Origin: Hanstruepera flava | GTDB lineage: Bacteria > Bacteroidota > Bacteroidia > Flavobacteriales > Flavobacteriaceae | DNA length: 64,000 bases | NCBI RefSeq assembly: GCF_023634025.1 | Contig: NZ_JALJCW010000003.1 | Span: 1 to 64,000 of the forward strand | Reading direction: 5' to 3' | Shown here: positions 1 through 7,199 of the stretch, in pieces | Layout of the letters: the number at the start of each line of letters is the position of its first letter | How positions within the stretch are numbered: position 1 is the first letter of the stretch | Notes under the pieces: generated by a model | What the model was told of the DNA's origin: nothing | Databases searched by the model: none | The model's input: the letters and a program-made list of their open reading frames with translations, nothing else | Program-made: the position numbers and the translations under genes

Positions 1-6
1 CTACTT

Positions 7-30
7 CTGAAAATCCTCGCGGATTTTCAG
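7..30. repeat. Perfect 10-bp hairpin (part of cassette-like junction)
   Basis: CTGAAAATCC and GGATTTTCAG pair perfectly around a TCGC loop. It stands immediately left of a second structured stretch (35-95) and has no T-tract, so it looks more like part of a repeated junction element than a plain terminator. Confidence 0.6.
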
Positions 31-34
31 TTTG

Positions 35-95
35 GTGTGTACTTGCTAAGTTAAGTGCTAACACACGCAACTACCCATAGCCGAGACCGTTAGCC
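35..95. repeat. attC-like structured junction repeat
   Basis: Two sets of inverted arms are visible: GTGTGT (35-40) with ACACAC (61-66), and GCTAAC (57-62) with GTTAGC (89-94), the latter enclosing a 26-nt spacer. Integron attC sites also have short outer inverted boxes of RYYYAAC/GTTRRRY type around a structured centre. The boxes here match only partly, so the resemblance is structural. It lies just upstream of a run of small accessory genes. It could instead be an unnamed flavobacterial intergenic repeat. Confidence 0.35.
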
Positions 96-106
96 CATTA
101 TAAAAA

Positions 107-664
107 ATGAAAGACGAGTATTTAAAAAGTATTACAAAACAATTTGAATATTATAAATCTGTTGGAGAGAAAACTTTTGACCAACTTAATGAAAAGGACT
201 TTTTTTGGCAGTATAACGAAGCATCCAATTCCATTGCTATAATCGTGAATCATCTATGGGGAAATATGAAATCGCGATGGACAGATTTTTTGACTTCAGA
301 TGGCGAAAAGGAATGGCGCAATAGAGATATGGAGTTTGAACCGGTTATAAAAACCAAAGCAGAACTCGTTGAGAAATGGAATGACGGCTGGACATGCTTG
401 TTTGATGCGCTAGATACCATTAATACAGAAAACTTCGCGACTAAAGTTTATATTAGAAATCAAGAACACTCCATAATTGAAGCAATAAACAGACAGCTAG
501 CACACTACGCTTACCATATTGGACAAATTGTATATATAGGCAGAATGATTAAAGACCAAGAATGGAATAGCTTGACAATACCGAAGGGAAAATCAACTGA
601 ATTTAACAATAAGAAGTTTTTAAAAGGGAAACATAAAGGCCATTTTTCTGATGATTTAAAATAG
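107..664 (+). CDS. DUF1572 family protein (DinB-like superfamily)
   Basis: A 185-aa cytoplasmic protein without signal peptide or membrane segment. The N-terminal part (SITKQFEYYKSVGEKTF, then NSIAIIVNHLWGN and SRWTDFLTSDGEKEWR) follows the DUF1572 pattern I know from flavobacteria. That family belongs to the DinB/YfiT four-helix superfamily of putative metal-dependent enzymes. The metal ligands are probably His49 and a later HYAYHIGQI motif near residue 138. Substrate unknown. It directly follows the cassette-like junction and is the first of three small same-strand accessory genes. Confidence 0.75.
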   Translation: MKDEYLKSITKQFEYYKSVGEKTFDQLNEKDFFWQYNEASNSIAIIVNHLWGNMKSRWTDFLTSDGEKEWRNRDMEFEPVIKTKAELVEKWNDGWTCLFDALDTINTENFATKVYIRNQEHSIIEAINRQLAHYAYHIGQIVYIGRMIKDQEWNSLTIPKGKSTEFNNKKFLKGKHKGHFSDDLK

Positions 665-721
665 CTAAACCGCTACTTTTAATAATGATTATTATAAAGA
701 TTTGTACTTATTTTTAATGTT

Positions 722-1141
722 ATGATTCTATCTGTTTTATTAAGCGTTATATTAATTGGACTCGGGCTTATTCATTTTAATTGGGTAATTGGTGGCAAAT
801 TTGGGTTTTCAGAATCTTTACCCACAAAATTAAATGGAGAGAAATTGTTAAATCCGAAAAAGAAGGATAGTGCAGTAGTTGGTATTGGGTTAACAGCTTT
901 TGGTTTTTTTTATCTCATTAAGTCTGGACTTATAAACATTAACCTCCCTTTATGGATAATGACTTATGGCAGTTGGATAATTCCAATTATATTCTTGCTA
1001 CGCGCCATTGGCGATTTTAAATATGTTGGTTTTTTTAAGCAAATAAAAGAAACAGAATTCGGCAAATGGGACACTAAACTATTCTCGCCTTTGTGCTTGA
1101 TAATAGCCCTATTTGGCACTATAATTCAACTCACACTATAA
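722..1141 (+). CDS. DUF3995 family membrane protein
   Basis: A 139-aa protein with about four hydrophobic segments (residues 1-20, 50-67, 75-95, 120-138). The early LIHFNWVIGGKFGF and KLLNPKKKDSAVVGIGL motifs match the DUF3995 family as I remember it. Function unknown; it lies in the inner membrane by prediction. It sits 57 bp after the DUF1572 gene and 28 bp before a second DinB-like gene, all on one strand, so the three may be co-transcribed. Confidence 0.7.
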   Translation: MILSVLLSVILIGLGLIHFNWVIGGKFGFSESLPTKLNGEKLLNPKKKDSAVVGIGLTAFGFFYLIKSGLININLPLWIMTYGSWIIPIIFLLRAIGDFKYVGFFKQIKETEFGKWDTKLFSPLCLIIALFGTIIQLTL

Positions 1142-1169
1142 AAAATAAACCATTACAATATTAACGAAC

Positions 1170-1721
1170 ATGAATACAATTAAGCACCAAACAACCCTAA
1201 TTTTTATAACGCTATTTACTTTATTTACAGCGCCACTTTTAGCACAAGAAAACGACTTTACTAAAGAGTATTTGGAGCGATTGGAAAACTCGAAAACGTA
1301 TTTAATTCTTGTAGCCGAAACCATGCCAGAGGATAAGTATACCTTTAAAGCCACTCCAGAATCCATGAGCTTTGCAGAACACCTTATGCATATTGGCTGG
1401 GCTATGGACTGGCATAGCCAATCCCTTATGGGTGGACGCAAAGCCAGAGATTGGAATACTGATACCGAGCTTAAGGTTGACAACAAATCTAAAACCGAAA
1501 TGATTGCCACAATTGCCAAAACATTTGATAACACCATAGCATTCATTTCTAATTTCGACACCAATAAACTTAAAGAACGATTGGATTATTTTGGACTGGA
1601 CAGAACCAAAAGACAGATTTTATTATTACTAGCAGACCATATAACGCACCATAGAGCACAAATGCTTGTTTATATGCGACTAAATGGGCTAAAGCCACCA
1701 AGATATGTACTATACCAATAG
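1170..1721 (+). CDS. Secreted DinB-superfamily protein
   Basis: 183 aa. Residues 1-25 form a signal peptide ending in PLLAQ, so the protein is exported, which is unusual for the mostly cytoplasmic DinB superfamily. The mature part has SFAEHLMHIGWAMDWHSQ (first probable metal His), then ADHITHHRAQMLVYMRLNG, the typical DinB C-terminal helix with paired histidines. Probably a metal-binding four-helix bundle of unknown substrate. It shares little obvious sequence with the DUF1572 protein at 107-664. Confidence 0.75.
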   Translation: MNTIKHQTTLIFITLFTLFTAPLLAQENDFTKEYLERLENSKTYLILVAETMPEDKYTFKATPESMSFAEHLMHIGWAMDWHSQSLMGGRKARDWNTDTELKVDNKSKTEMIATIAKTFDNTIAFISNFDTNKLKERLDYFGLDRTKRQILLLLADHITHHRAQMLVYMRLNGLKPPRYVLYQ

Positions 1722-1752
1722 TTTAAGTTGCCAACACCTTAAAAAATGAACC

Positions 1753-2148
1753 ATGAAACCATTCCCTTTTAAATTAACACTTCTATTACTAGTCATTTGT
1801 TTTTCCTGTAGCGGAGATGATGATAATAATACACCAACCCAAGAAGAGGAGGCTCAAATTTTAAACGCTATGTTTTCTGAAATTGAAAGCATGGCTACTA
1901 GCTTGCGATGTGAAGACCCTTCTGATTGGTCGTTTACCAGTTTTGGAAGCAAGCCTTGTGGTGGTCCTATTGGTTATATTGCTTACCCTCTAAGCATAGA
2001 TACACAACTTTTTTTAGATAAAGTTGAAGCACATAAACTGGAGCAAGAAGCCTTTAACCAAAGATGGGGATTAATAAGTGACTGTTCTGTACAACCACAG
2101 CCCATTGGTATTTCCTGTGAAAACGGAAATGCCATTCTTGAATTTTAG
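1753..2148 (+). CDS. Small lipoprotein of unknown function
   Basis: 131 aa with a lipoprotein signal: a hydrophobic stretch then CFSCSGDDDNN, where the Cys before SGDDD is the probable lipidation site. The acidic tail after the Cys is typical of flavobacterial lipoproteins. The mature part contains five further cysteines (in RCEDP, KPCGG, SDCS, SCEN), suggesting disulfides. I recognise no domain. It lies 31 bp after the secreted DinB gene. Confidence 0.65.
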   Translation: MKPFPFKLTLLLLVICFSCSGDDDNNTPTQEEEAQILNAMFSEIESMATSLRCEDPSDWSFTSFGSKPCGGPIGYIAYPLSIDTQLFLDKVEAHKLEQEAFNQRWGLISDCSVQPQPIGISCENGNAILEF

Positions 2149-2238
2149 CAATACCTCTTGTTAATCAGTTTTTTACCCGTTTATTTATCTAATTTTTAAA
2201 AAAATTCTTATTTTCACGGCAGCTTAATCAAATCTCAA

Positions 2239-3477
2239 ATGAAAAATCTATTTTTTATCGCTTTAGCTGCGCTATTTGTGTTTTCTTGTTCGAACGATGA
2301 CGATGTTATTGTAGCGCAATGTGGCAAACCTCAAAACGTATTGGCAAATAACATTACCTTTAATAGTGCCACTATAGATTGGGATAACAACAATGCCTCG
2401 TCTTACACTATTGAATATGGCGTTTCTGGATTTACATTAGGAACTGGAACATCTGCTGATGTTAGTAATAATTCAGCTGATTTATCGGGTTTAGATGCCA
2501 ACACAACTTACGATGTTTATGTAAGAACCAACTGCTCTGCAACCAATACCAGCATGTATACAGATGTTGAACGTTTTACAACTGCAGCACCGCTTGTAGT
2601 GCCACAATTTACGACCAACTTATCTGACATGTATATTTATCAAGGTAATATGAACGATTTAAATCCTAGTCCTTATGTATTTGAATACGATTTAAACACA
2701 CCTCTTTTTACCGACTATGCCCATAAACAGCGTTTAATAGCCTTACCTCCAGGAACCACTATGGATTATGTAGATGATGGTTTTCCTGATTTTCCAGATA
2801 ATACCGTTATTACCAAGTCGTTCTATTATTTAAATGACGAGCGTGATGCCTCTCAAGGTAAATATATTATTGAAACGCGAGTATTAATTAAAATTGAAGG
2901 AAATTGGCAATTGGGTAATTACAAATGGAACAACGACCAAACCGATGCGGTTTTAGACGATACCTCAAGCCACGTTTTAGTAGATTATATTGATGCCAAT
3001 GGCACAACACAACAAGTAGATTATGTAATTCCTAGTGCGCAACAGTGTTTTGATTGCCATAGTAACGCCGGTGAAGAAACACCTATTGGTCCAAAATTAC
3101 GCACCATGAATTTTAATAACCAACTACAAGATTTTATTAATGCTGGGCATTTAGGAAACCTAACAGATCCTTCCACTGTAGCTACCTTGCCAGACTGGTC
3201 TGATGATGTAAATTACACTTTGGAAGAACGCGCTCGTGCGTATTTTGATATTAATTGCGCACACTGTCATCAAGATGGTGGCTTTTGTGAATTCCAATCG
3301 CAATTACGTTTAACTTACGAAACACCTTTTGCAGAATCTTATATTCAAGAAAGAAGTTCTAGTATTGATAACCGCATGCGAAATTATAATGAAGGGTTTA
3401 GCATGCCACTTATAGGAACAACTATGGTACATAATGAAGGCTATGCTTTAATTTATGAATATTTAAACTCTCTTTAA
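2239..3477 (+). CDS. FN3-containing lipoprotein with two c-type heme motifs
   Basis: 412 aa. A lipoprotein signal (FVFSCSNDDD) is followed by one fibronectin type III domain (about residues 27-116). The remainder resembles the SO2930/HNE_0200 conserved family (TIGR03806, from memory), including YKWNNDQTDAVL. CFDCH (270-274) and CAHCH (340-344) are canonical CxxCH heme-binding sites, so it is probably a surface or periplasmic diheme cytochrome. Axial ligands were not identified. It may act in electron transfer or catabolism of an external substrate. It has its own terminator downstream. Confidence 0.75.
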   Translation: MKNLFFIALAALFVFSCSNDDDVIVAQCGKPQNVLANNITFNSATIDWDNNNASSYTIEYGVSGFTLGTGTSADVSNNSADLSGLDANTTYDVYVRTNCSATNTSMYTDVERFTTAAPLVVPQFTTNLSDMYIYQGNMNDLNPSPYVFEYDLNTPLFTDYAHKQRLIALPPGTTMDYVDDGFPDFPDNTVITKSFYYLNDERDASQGKYIIETRVLIKIEGNWQLGNYKWNNDQTDAVLDDTSSHVLVDYIDANGTTQQVDYVIPSAQQCFDCHSNAGEETPIGPKLRTMNFNNQLQDFINAGHLGNLTDPSTVATLPDWSDDVNYTLEERARAYFDINCAHCHQDGGFCEFQSQLRLTYETPFAESYIQERSSSIDNRMRNYNEGFSMPLIGTTMVHNEGYALIYEYLNSL

Positions 3478-3497
3478 ACGATACTATTTTAAACACC

Positions 3498-3529
3498 AAA
3501 GCCAGTGATTTTTTTTAGTCACTGGCTTT
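3498..3529. terminator. Bidirectional rho-independent terminator
   Basis: AAAGCCAGTGA (3498-3508) pairs with TCACTGGCTTT (3519-3529), with T-rich sequence on the right and A-rich on the left. It separates the convergent genes ending at 3477 (+) and 3557 (-). Confidence 0.85.
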
Positions 3530-3556
3530 TTAATTTTCAATAGTCATAATAACAAA

Positions 3557-3970
3557 TTATTTACTGCATACCGTTTTAGTTTTAACGCATGCATAAGGGT
3601 TAAAATGTTTAGGCAAATAGTCTTTAACATTAAAATTAAAAGTTAAATCTTCATCCAATTCTATAAGCTCAATTTTACTCCAATCTAAATCATGCTTTCC
3701 TTTAAGCGGATTAAAATTTTCCGGTAAATAATCTTGAGTGTTAAAATTAAACGTCAACTCTTCTTCTAACTCCATTACCTTAATAGCATCAATGGCTATT
3801 GGTTTAACATCTGGATTGTGAAATAAAAGGCTTTCAAGGCGAGCCTCTTCTTCAGCTGTTACAGTCAATAAATTACCTGATGTTCTATCATCTGGTTCTT
3901 CAATTACGTTGTCCGACACAGTCATACTTGCTGCAAGTATCATACTGCTTACTAAAGTTACTAGTTTCAT
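3557..3970 (-). CDS. Secreted protein with two TFNFN-DYLP-FNP repeats
   Basis: I take the internal ATG at 3970 as start because the protein then begins MKLVTLVSSMILAAS, a clean signal peptide; an in-frame ATG at 4006 would add 12 residues. Two copies of a 25-residue motif follow: ELEEELTFNFNTQDYLPENF and ELDEDLTFNFNVKDYLPKHF, both continuing into NPxxxx. The C-terminus holds three cysteines. I have seen this motif only in Flavobacteriaceae proteins and know no function. It stands alone, upstream of nothing obvious. Confidence 0.65.
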   Translation of the reverse strand: MKLVTLVSSMILAASMTVSDNVIEEPDDRTSGNLLTVTAEEEARLESLLFHNPDVKPIAIDAIKVMELEEELTFNFNTQDYLPENFNPLKGKHDLDWSKIELIELDEDLTFNFNVKDYLPKHFNPYACVKTKTVCSK

Positions 3971-4110
3971 TTGGTAAAGATTTAATTGTTTATTGAAGTG
4001 ACTCATTTTTTAGCATATAGTTACACTTCTTTTGAAATCTTTAACATTAAAAATCAATACTTTATATTTTATTTAAGAGTAATATGCCCAAACGTTAAGA
4101 ATTTTAATAT

Positions 4111-4935
4111 CTAATGCAAAAAACTTTTAATGGCTTGGTGGTATTCTGGGAAGTCAATTAAATTATGGTGACTGGCACCTTTGACTTTAATAAAAATAGT
4201 ATTCTTAACATTTGAGGCCTTATAGAGTTTTTCTGCAGAAGACATGGGTACCACCCGATCTTCTGTACCATGGACAATTAAAACTGGGCACTTTAAACCA
4301 CTTATAAAACTATAGGATGGAAAGGTGTACGATAGTAATGGTTTTACCGGAAAAATTGGAAAGCGCTTTTTGGCCACATCTGCCAAACTGTAATAAGGTG
4401 TTTCCAAAATTAGTCTTTTAGGATTATTTTTTGAAGCCATGTAAGTTGCAATACCTGTTCCTAAAGACCTACCATACAGAACGATATCAGATTCTCCATA
4501 CTGTTTTTTTAAATAATTATAACAAAACTGTGCATCCTGATAAAGCGCCTCTTCGTTTAAAGTCCCTGTACTCTTTCCATACGTTCTATAATCCATAACA
4601 AAAACATCGTAGTTATAATCTGTAAAATATTGTGCGATATTTCCCCATCGACTTAAATTCCCCGCATTACCATGAAAATACAAAATAACTCCCTGTGGCT
4701 GTTCTACTTTAAAATGTATACCATTAATAACCGCATCGTTACCAGTATTTAAAAACACTTCTTCAAAATCATGATGGAACCGATACTGATAATCTTGGTT
4801 TAAAACTGTTGGCAAGAAAATCAATCGTTCTTGAAACAGATATAGGGCAAAACCCATTACAAGATACAATCCTAACAATAACAATAGGATTTTTTTAAGG
4901 CTAGTGCCTTGCTTTTTTCGAGGTATGGATGACAT
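4111..4935 (-). CDS. Membrane-anchored alpha/beta hydrolase (BEM46/ABHD13-like)
   Basis: 274 aa with one N-terminal membrane anchor (about residues 15-33). The serine hydrolase core shows YFHGNAGN (oxyanion-hole HG), the nucleophile elbow YGRSLGTG, Asp in HGTEDRVVP and the catalytic His in ASHHNL. Probable esterase or lipase-like enzyme with the domain facing the periplasm or cytoplasm; substrate unknown. Its start overlaps the end of the upstream paralogue by 35 bp, so the two are translated from one message. Confidence 0.85.
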   Translation of the reverse strand: MSSIPRKKQGTSLKKILLLLLGLYLVMGFALYLFQERLIFLPTVLNQDYQYRFHHDFEEVFLNTGNDAVINGIHFKVEQPQGVILYFHGNAGNLSRWGNIAQYFTDYNYDVFVMDYRTYGKSTGTLNEEALYQDAQFCYNYLKKQYGESDIVLYGRSLGTGIATYMASKNNPKRLILETPYYSLADVAKKRFPIFPVKPLLSYTFPSYSFISGLKCPVLIVHGTEDRVVPMSSAEKLYKASNVKNTIFIKVKGASHHNLIDFPEYHQAIKSFLH

Positions 4936-5773
4936 GAATACTGGTCGTTTCTAAATCTATTTCTTTGGGTTTGGAATTGAGAATATCGTCCAACATAAAA
5001 TGGTAGGACTCAAAATTATTTAGGTTTTTGTGTCCGCCACCTATAACCGTATGAAGCTTGGTTAGGGTAGGGTTAATTTTTGACAACCTAACGCCTGTTT
5101 TGTATGGAATTAACTTATCGTTTGTGCCATGAATAATATGAATTGGGCATTGCACATATTTTAACCACTTGTAAGTTGGCAAAGGATATTTCATTAACAA
5201 CGACAGTGGCATAAACGGTGCATATCGTGCTGTTACCTTGTTCAAGCTATAATAGGGCGCATCGAGAATAAGCATTCGGGGATGGTTCATGGACGCCAAT
5301 TTGGTTGCAAAACCCGATCCTAATGAGCGACCATAAAGGATAATATACTTTTCTGGCACCAGCTCTTTTAATTTATTATAAATAACTTGCAAATCGCGTT
5401 TAATAGCTTTTTGGGATCGTCTTCCTGTACTCTTTCCAAAACCTCGGTAATCTACCATAAACACATTAAAGCCATGCCTAGTAAAGTCTACGGCAAACTT
5501 GCCCCAACCCTTTATACTTTTGGAATTTCCTTTTAGGTATAGAACAACGCCTCGCGGATTTTGCTTGGTTTTAAATAATACTCCGTTAAGTTGTGCACCA
5601 TCTCGAGTCTCCATATTAAACTCCTCGGTATCCTGGTTTTCGTAGTAAAACTGAAAATCCTTGGGTAATTTTTCGGGCTTAAAAAGCATATAGTCCTGTA
5701 AAAAATACAAAGCCACACTTATAGCTATATAAGCTATAACTACTATTATTATAACAGACCACCAATATGCCAT
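4901..5773 (-). CDS. Membrane-anchored alpha/beta hydrolase paralogue
   Basis: 290 aa and clearly a duplicate of the downstream gene: N-terminal anchor (residues 5-27), nucleophile elbow YGRSLGSG, Asp in HGTNDKLIP and His in GGGHKNLNNF. The position of the oxyanion HG reads LKGN, so Lys replaces His; the fold and Ser-Asp-His triad remain intact, so activity is likely but may be tuned differently. A tail of some 20 residues after the triad His overlaps the next gene start. First gene of a two-gene unit. Confidence 0.82.
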   Translation of the reverse strand: MAYWWSVIIIVVIAYIAISVALYFLQDYMLFKPEKLPKDFQFYYENQDTEEFNMETRDGAQLNGVLFKTKQNPRGVVLYLKGNSKSIKGWGKFAVDFTRHGFNVFMVDYRGFGKSTGRRSQKAIKRDLQVIYNKLKELVPEKYIILYGRSLGSGFATKLASMNHPRMLILDAPYYSLNKVTARYAPFMPLSLLMKYPLPTYKWLKYVQCPIHIIHGTNDKLIPYKTGVRLSKINPTLTKLHTVIGGGHKNLNNFESYHFMLDDILNSKPKEIDLETTSIHVIHTSKKARH

Positions 5774-5853
5774 TTTAAAGGAAATATATCTTTACAAGAT
5801 ATAAAAAAAGGTTGAGTTCAAATGGATTATGATTTTTTGAAGGCTTTCCATTT

Positions 5854-5885
5854 AAAACCTCGTAATGTTACCATTACGAGGTTTT
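5854..5885 (-). terminator. Strong hairpin terminator after the 5904-6386 gene
   Basis: A perfect 14-bp stem (AAAACCTCGTAATG, 5854-5867, with its complement at 5872-5885) around a TTAC loop, with flanking A and T runs. It lies 19 bp past the stop of the minus-strand gene and just before the hydrolase pair. Confidence 0.85.
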
Positions 5886-5903
5886 GGGTTAATTAACCAA
5901 TCA

Positions 5904-6386
5904 TCAAAACAAGAAAATCATGTATACGATGATACCTTCTGCAATACCCGTAACTATACTCATACCCAGAATATCTTTAATCTTGCTTTTTAAAAAGAAA
6001 ATAGCACATAGAATAGCCATAATAGCGGCCAACAAAATTTCTAAAGCATCAATTTTTGAAAGCAAAAACGTTATTCCAGTAAAAGCGGCTGTAATGACCA
6101 ATGTAATAATACTGAACTTAATGATCTCGTGTTTACTATAGTTACCTTCAACAAACCCTTTTCTTAAATCCCTTAAAATAGAGAGCACAAAAAGCAATGG
6201 AACCACAGATAAAAAGGGTGCAAAAATGATTTTAATTCCTTTTACTATAGACAGATCGTTATAGGCAAAAAAAGCGATAGCCGTAAAGGCTAATAACCCT
6301 GTTACGATAATGGATTGGAATGTAAACAGTAATTCACGTTTTCCTGAATTACTTCTAACTGTTGTATGACTAAACATTGATTTCAT
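5904..6386 (-). CDS. Multi-pass membrane protein, unknown function
   Basis: 160 aa with about five hydrophobic segments: FQSIIVTGLLAFTAIAFFAY, IIFAPFLSVVPLLFVLSIL, IIKFSIITLVITAAF, ILLAAIMAILCAIFFL and IVTGIAEGIIVYMIFL. The N-terminal 20 residues are hydrophilic. I recognise no family. It is 32 bp downstream of another unknown membrane gene and probably forms an operon with it and with a 52-aa ORF. A strong terminator follows. Confidence 0.6.
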   Translation of the reverse strand: MKSMFSHTTVRSNSGKRELLFTFQSIIVTGLLAFTAIAFFAYNDLSIVKGIKIIFAPFLSVVPLLFVLSILRDLRKGFVEGNYSKHEIIKFSIITLVITAAFTGITFLLSKIDALEILLAAIMAILCAIFFLKSKIKDILGMSIVTGIAEGIIVYMIFLF

Positions 6387-6418
6387 AATTATTAATTTTT
6401 GATGATTAAACTTTGTTT

Positions 6419-6886
6419 TTAAATTGACAAAAAGAAGACGTGTATGGCAAGGGCCAACAATACACCACTCAAAATTCCATTTGCCTTTAAATTGTTATAT
6501 AAAATAAAATTGAGTACATAACCACTAATCGCGGTTGAATTGATAAGATGGGCGAAAATCAAATTATCCTCTAACTGATTTCCGGTAGTCCATTCTAAAA
6601 ACTGCATAATAATAACACCAACTACTACAGTTATAATTAATAGAAATGTTGCTGGCTTTTGGTTTTCGGCTTTATAGGCATCTGTATTTTGGGGCATAAA
6701 ATGCTCGATTACTATAAATCGCACAAAAAACAATAGGGGAATTGGAAATAAAATGGATGCCATAATTTTAATAACATCCTTAAACGTTTTTATCTCATCG
6801 TAACCTATAAAAACCAGATATACAAAAACAACAACAGAAACTGCCGTTGTAATTATAAAAGCCATATTTAACTTTTTAAGCAGCAT
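6419..6886 (-). CDS. Membrane protein, unknown function
   Basis: 155 aa with about four transmembrane segments (near residues 8-27, 40-60, 82-101 and 118-153). No recognised family. Its ATG overlaps the TAA of the small upstream ORF by one base (TAATG), which argues for translational coupling. The following gene encodes a membrane protein of similar size but without obvious homology. Confidence 0.6.
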   Translation of the reverse strand: MLLKKLNMAFIITTAVSVVVFVYLVFIGYDEIKTFKDVIKIMASILFPIPLLFFVRFIVIEHFMPQNTDAYKAENQKPATFLLIITVVVGVIIMQFLEWTTGNQLEDNLIFAHLINSTAISGYVLNFILYNNLKANGILSGVLLALAIHVFFLSI

Positions 6887-7044
6887 TAATAACCAAGAAT
6901 AAGGTTACTGTCCATTGTGTTATTGGCCAAATAGTCTATACTATTGCCATAGGCTTTTACTAAATGGCTATAAATGGTTTCGAGTTGAGTGATCAACACA
7001 AAACAAAATAGAATAAGCAATGTGGTTTTAATAACTCGTTTCAT
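6886..7044 (-). CDS. 52-aa small membrane protein
   Basis: A short reading frame beginning MKRVIKTTLLILFCFVLITQ: basic start, one hydrophobic segment (residues 8-20), then a polar tail ending NLILGY. Support for it being real: a membrane-segment pattern rather than random composition, and a one-base TAATG overlap with the next membrane gene. No family recognised. It could be a small regulator or subunit of the membrane set, or a leader peptide. Confidence 0.5.
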   Translation of the reverse strand: MKRVIKTTLLILFCFVLITQLETIYSHLVKAYGNSIDYLANNTMDSNLILGY

Positions 7045-7117
7045 AATAGTTTGCTTTGATGATTATATCACAAAATTGCCAACGATTATAAAAAGATGAA
7101 AAACAAATAACCACAAT

Positions 7118-7133
7118 TAATGACGATATATTT
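7118..7133 (+). repeat. Direct repeat copy 1 (TAATGACGATATATTT)
   Basis: A 16-bp sequence repeated exactly at 7184-7199, 66 bp apart, upstream of the 7200 gene. The spacing and the position of copy 2 against the start codon suggest a regulatory role, or a small tandem duplication. Confidence 0.7.
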
Positions 7134-7183
7134 TTTCTATTTTATATATTTTATATTAATTTTAATGAATATTATAACATTTA

Positions 7184-7199
7184 TAATGACGATATATTT
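7184..7199 (+). repeat. Direct repeat copy 2, abutting the start codon
   Basis: Exact second copy of the 16-bp repeat; its last base directly precedes the ATG at 7200. It occupies the ribosome-binding position. Confidence 0.7.
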
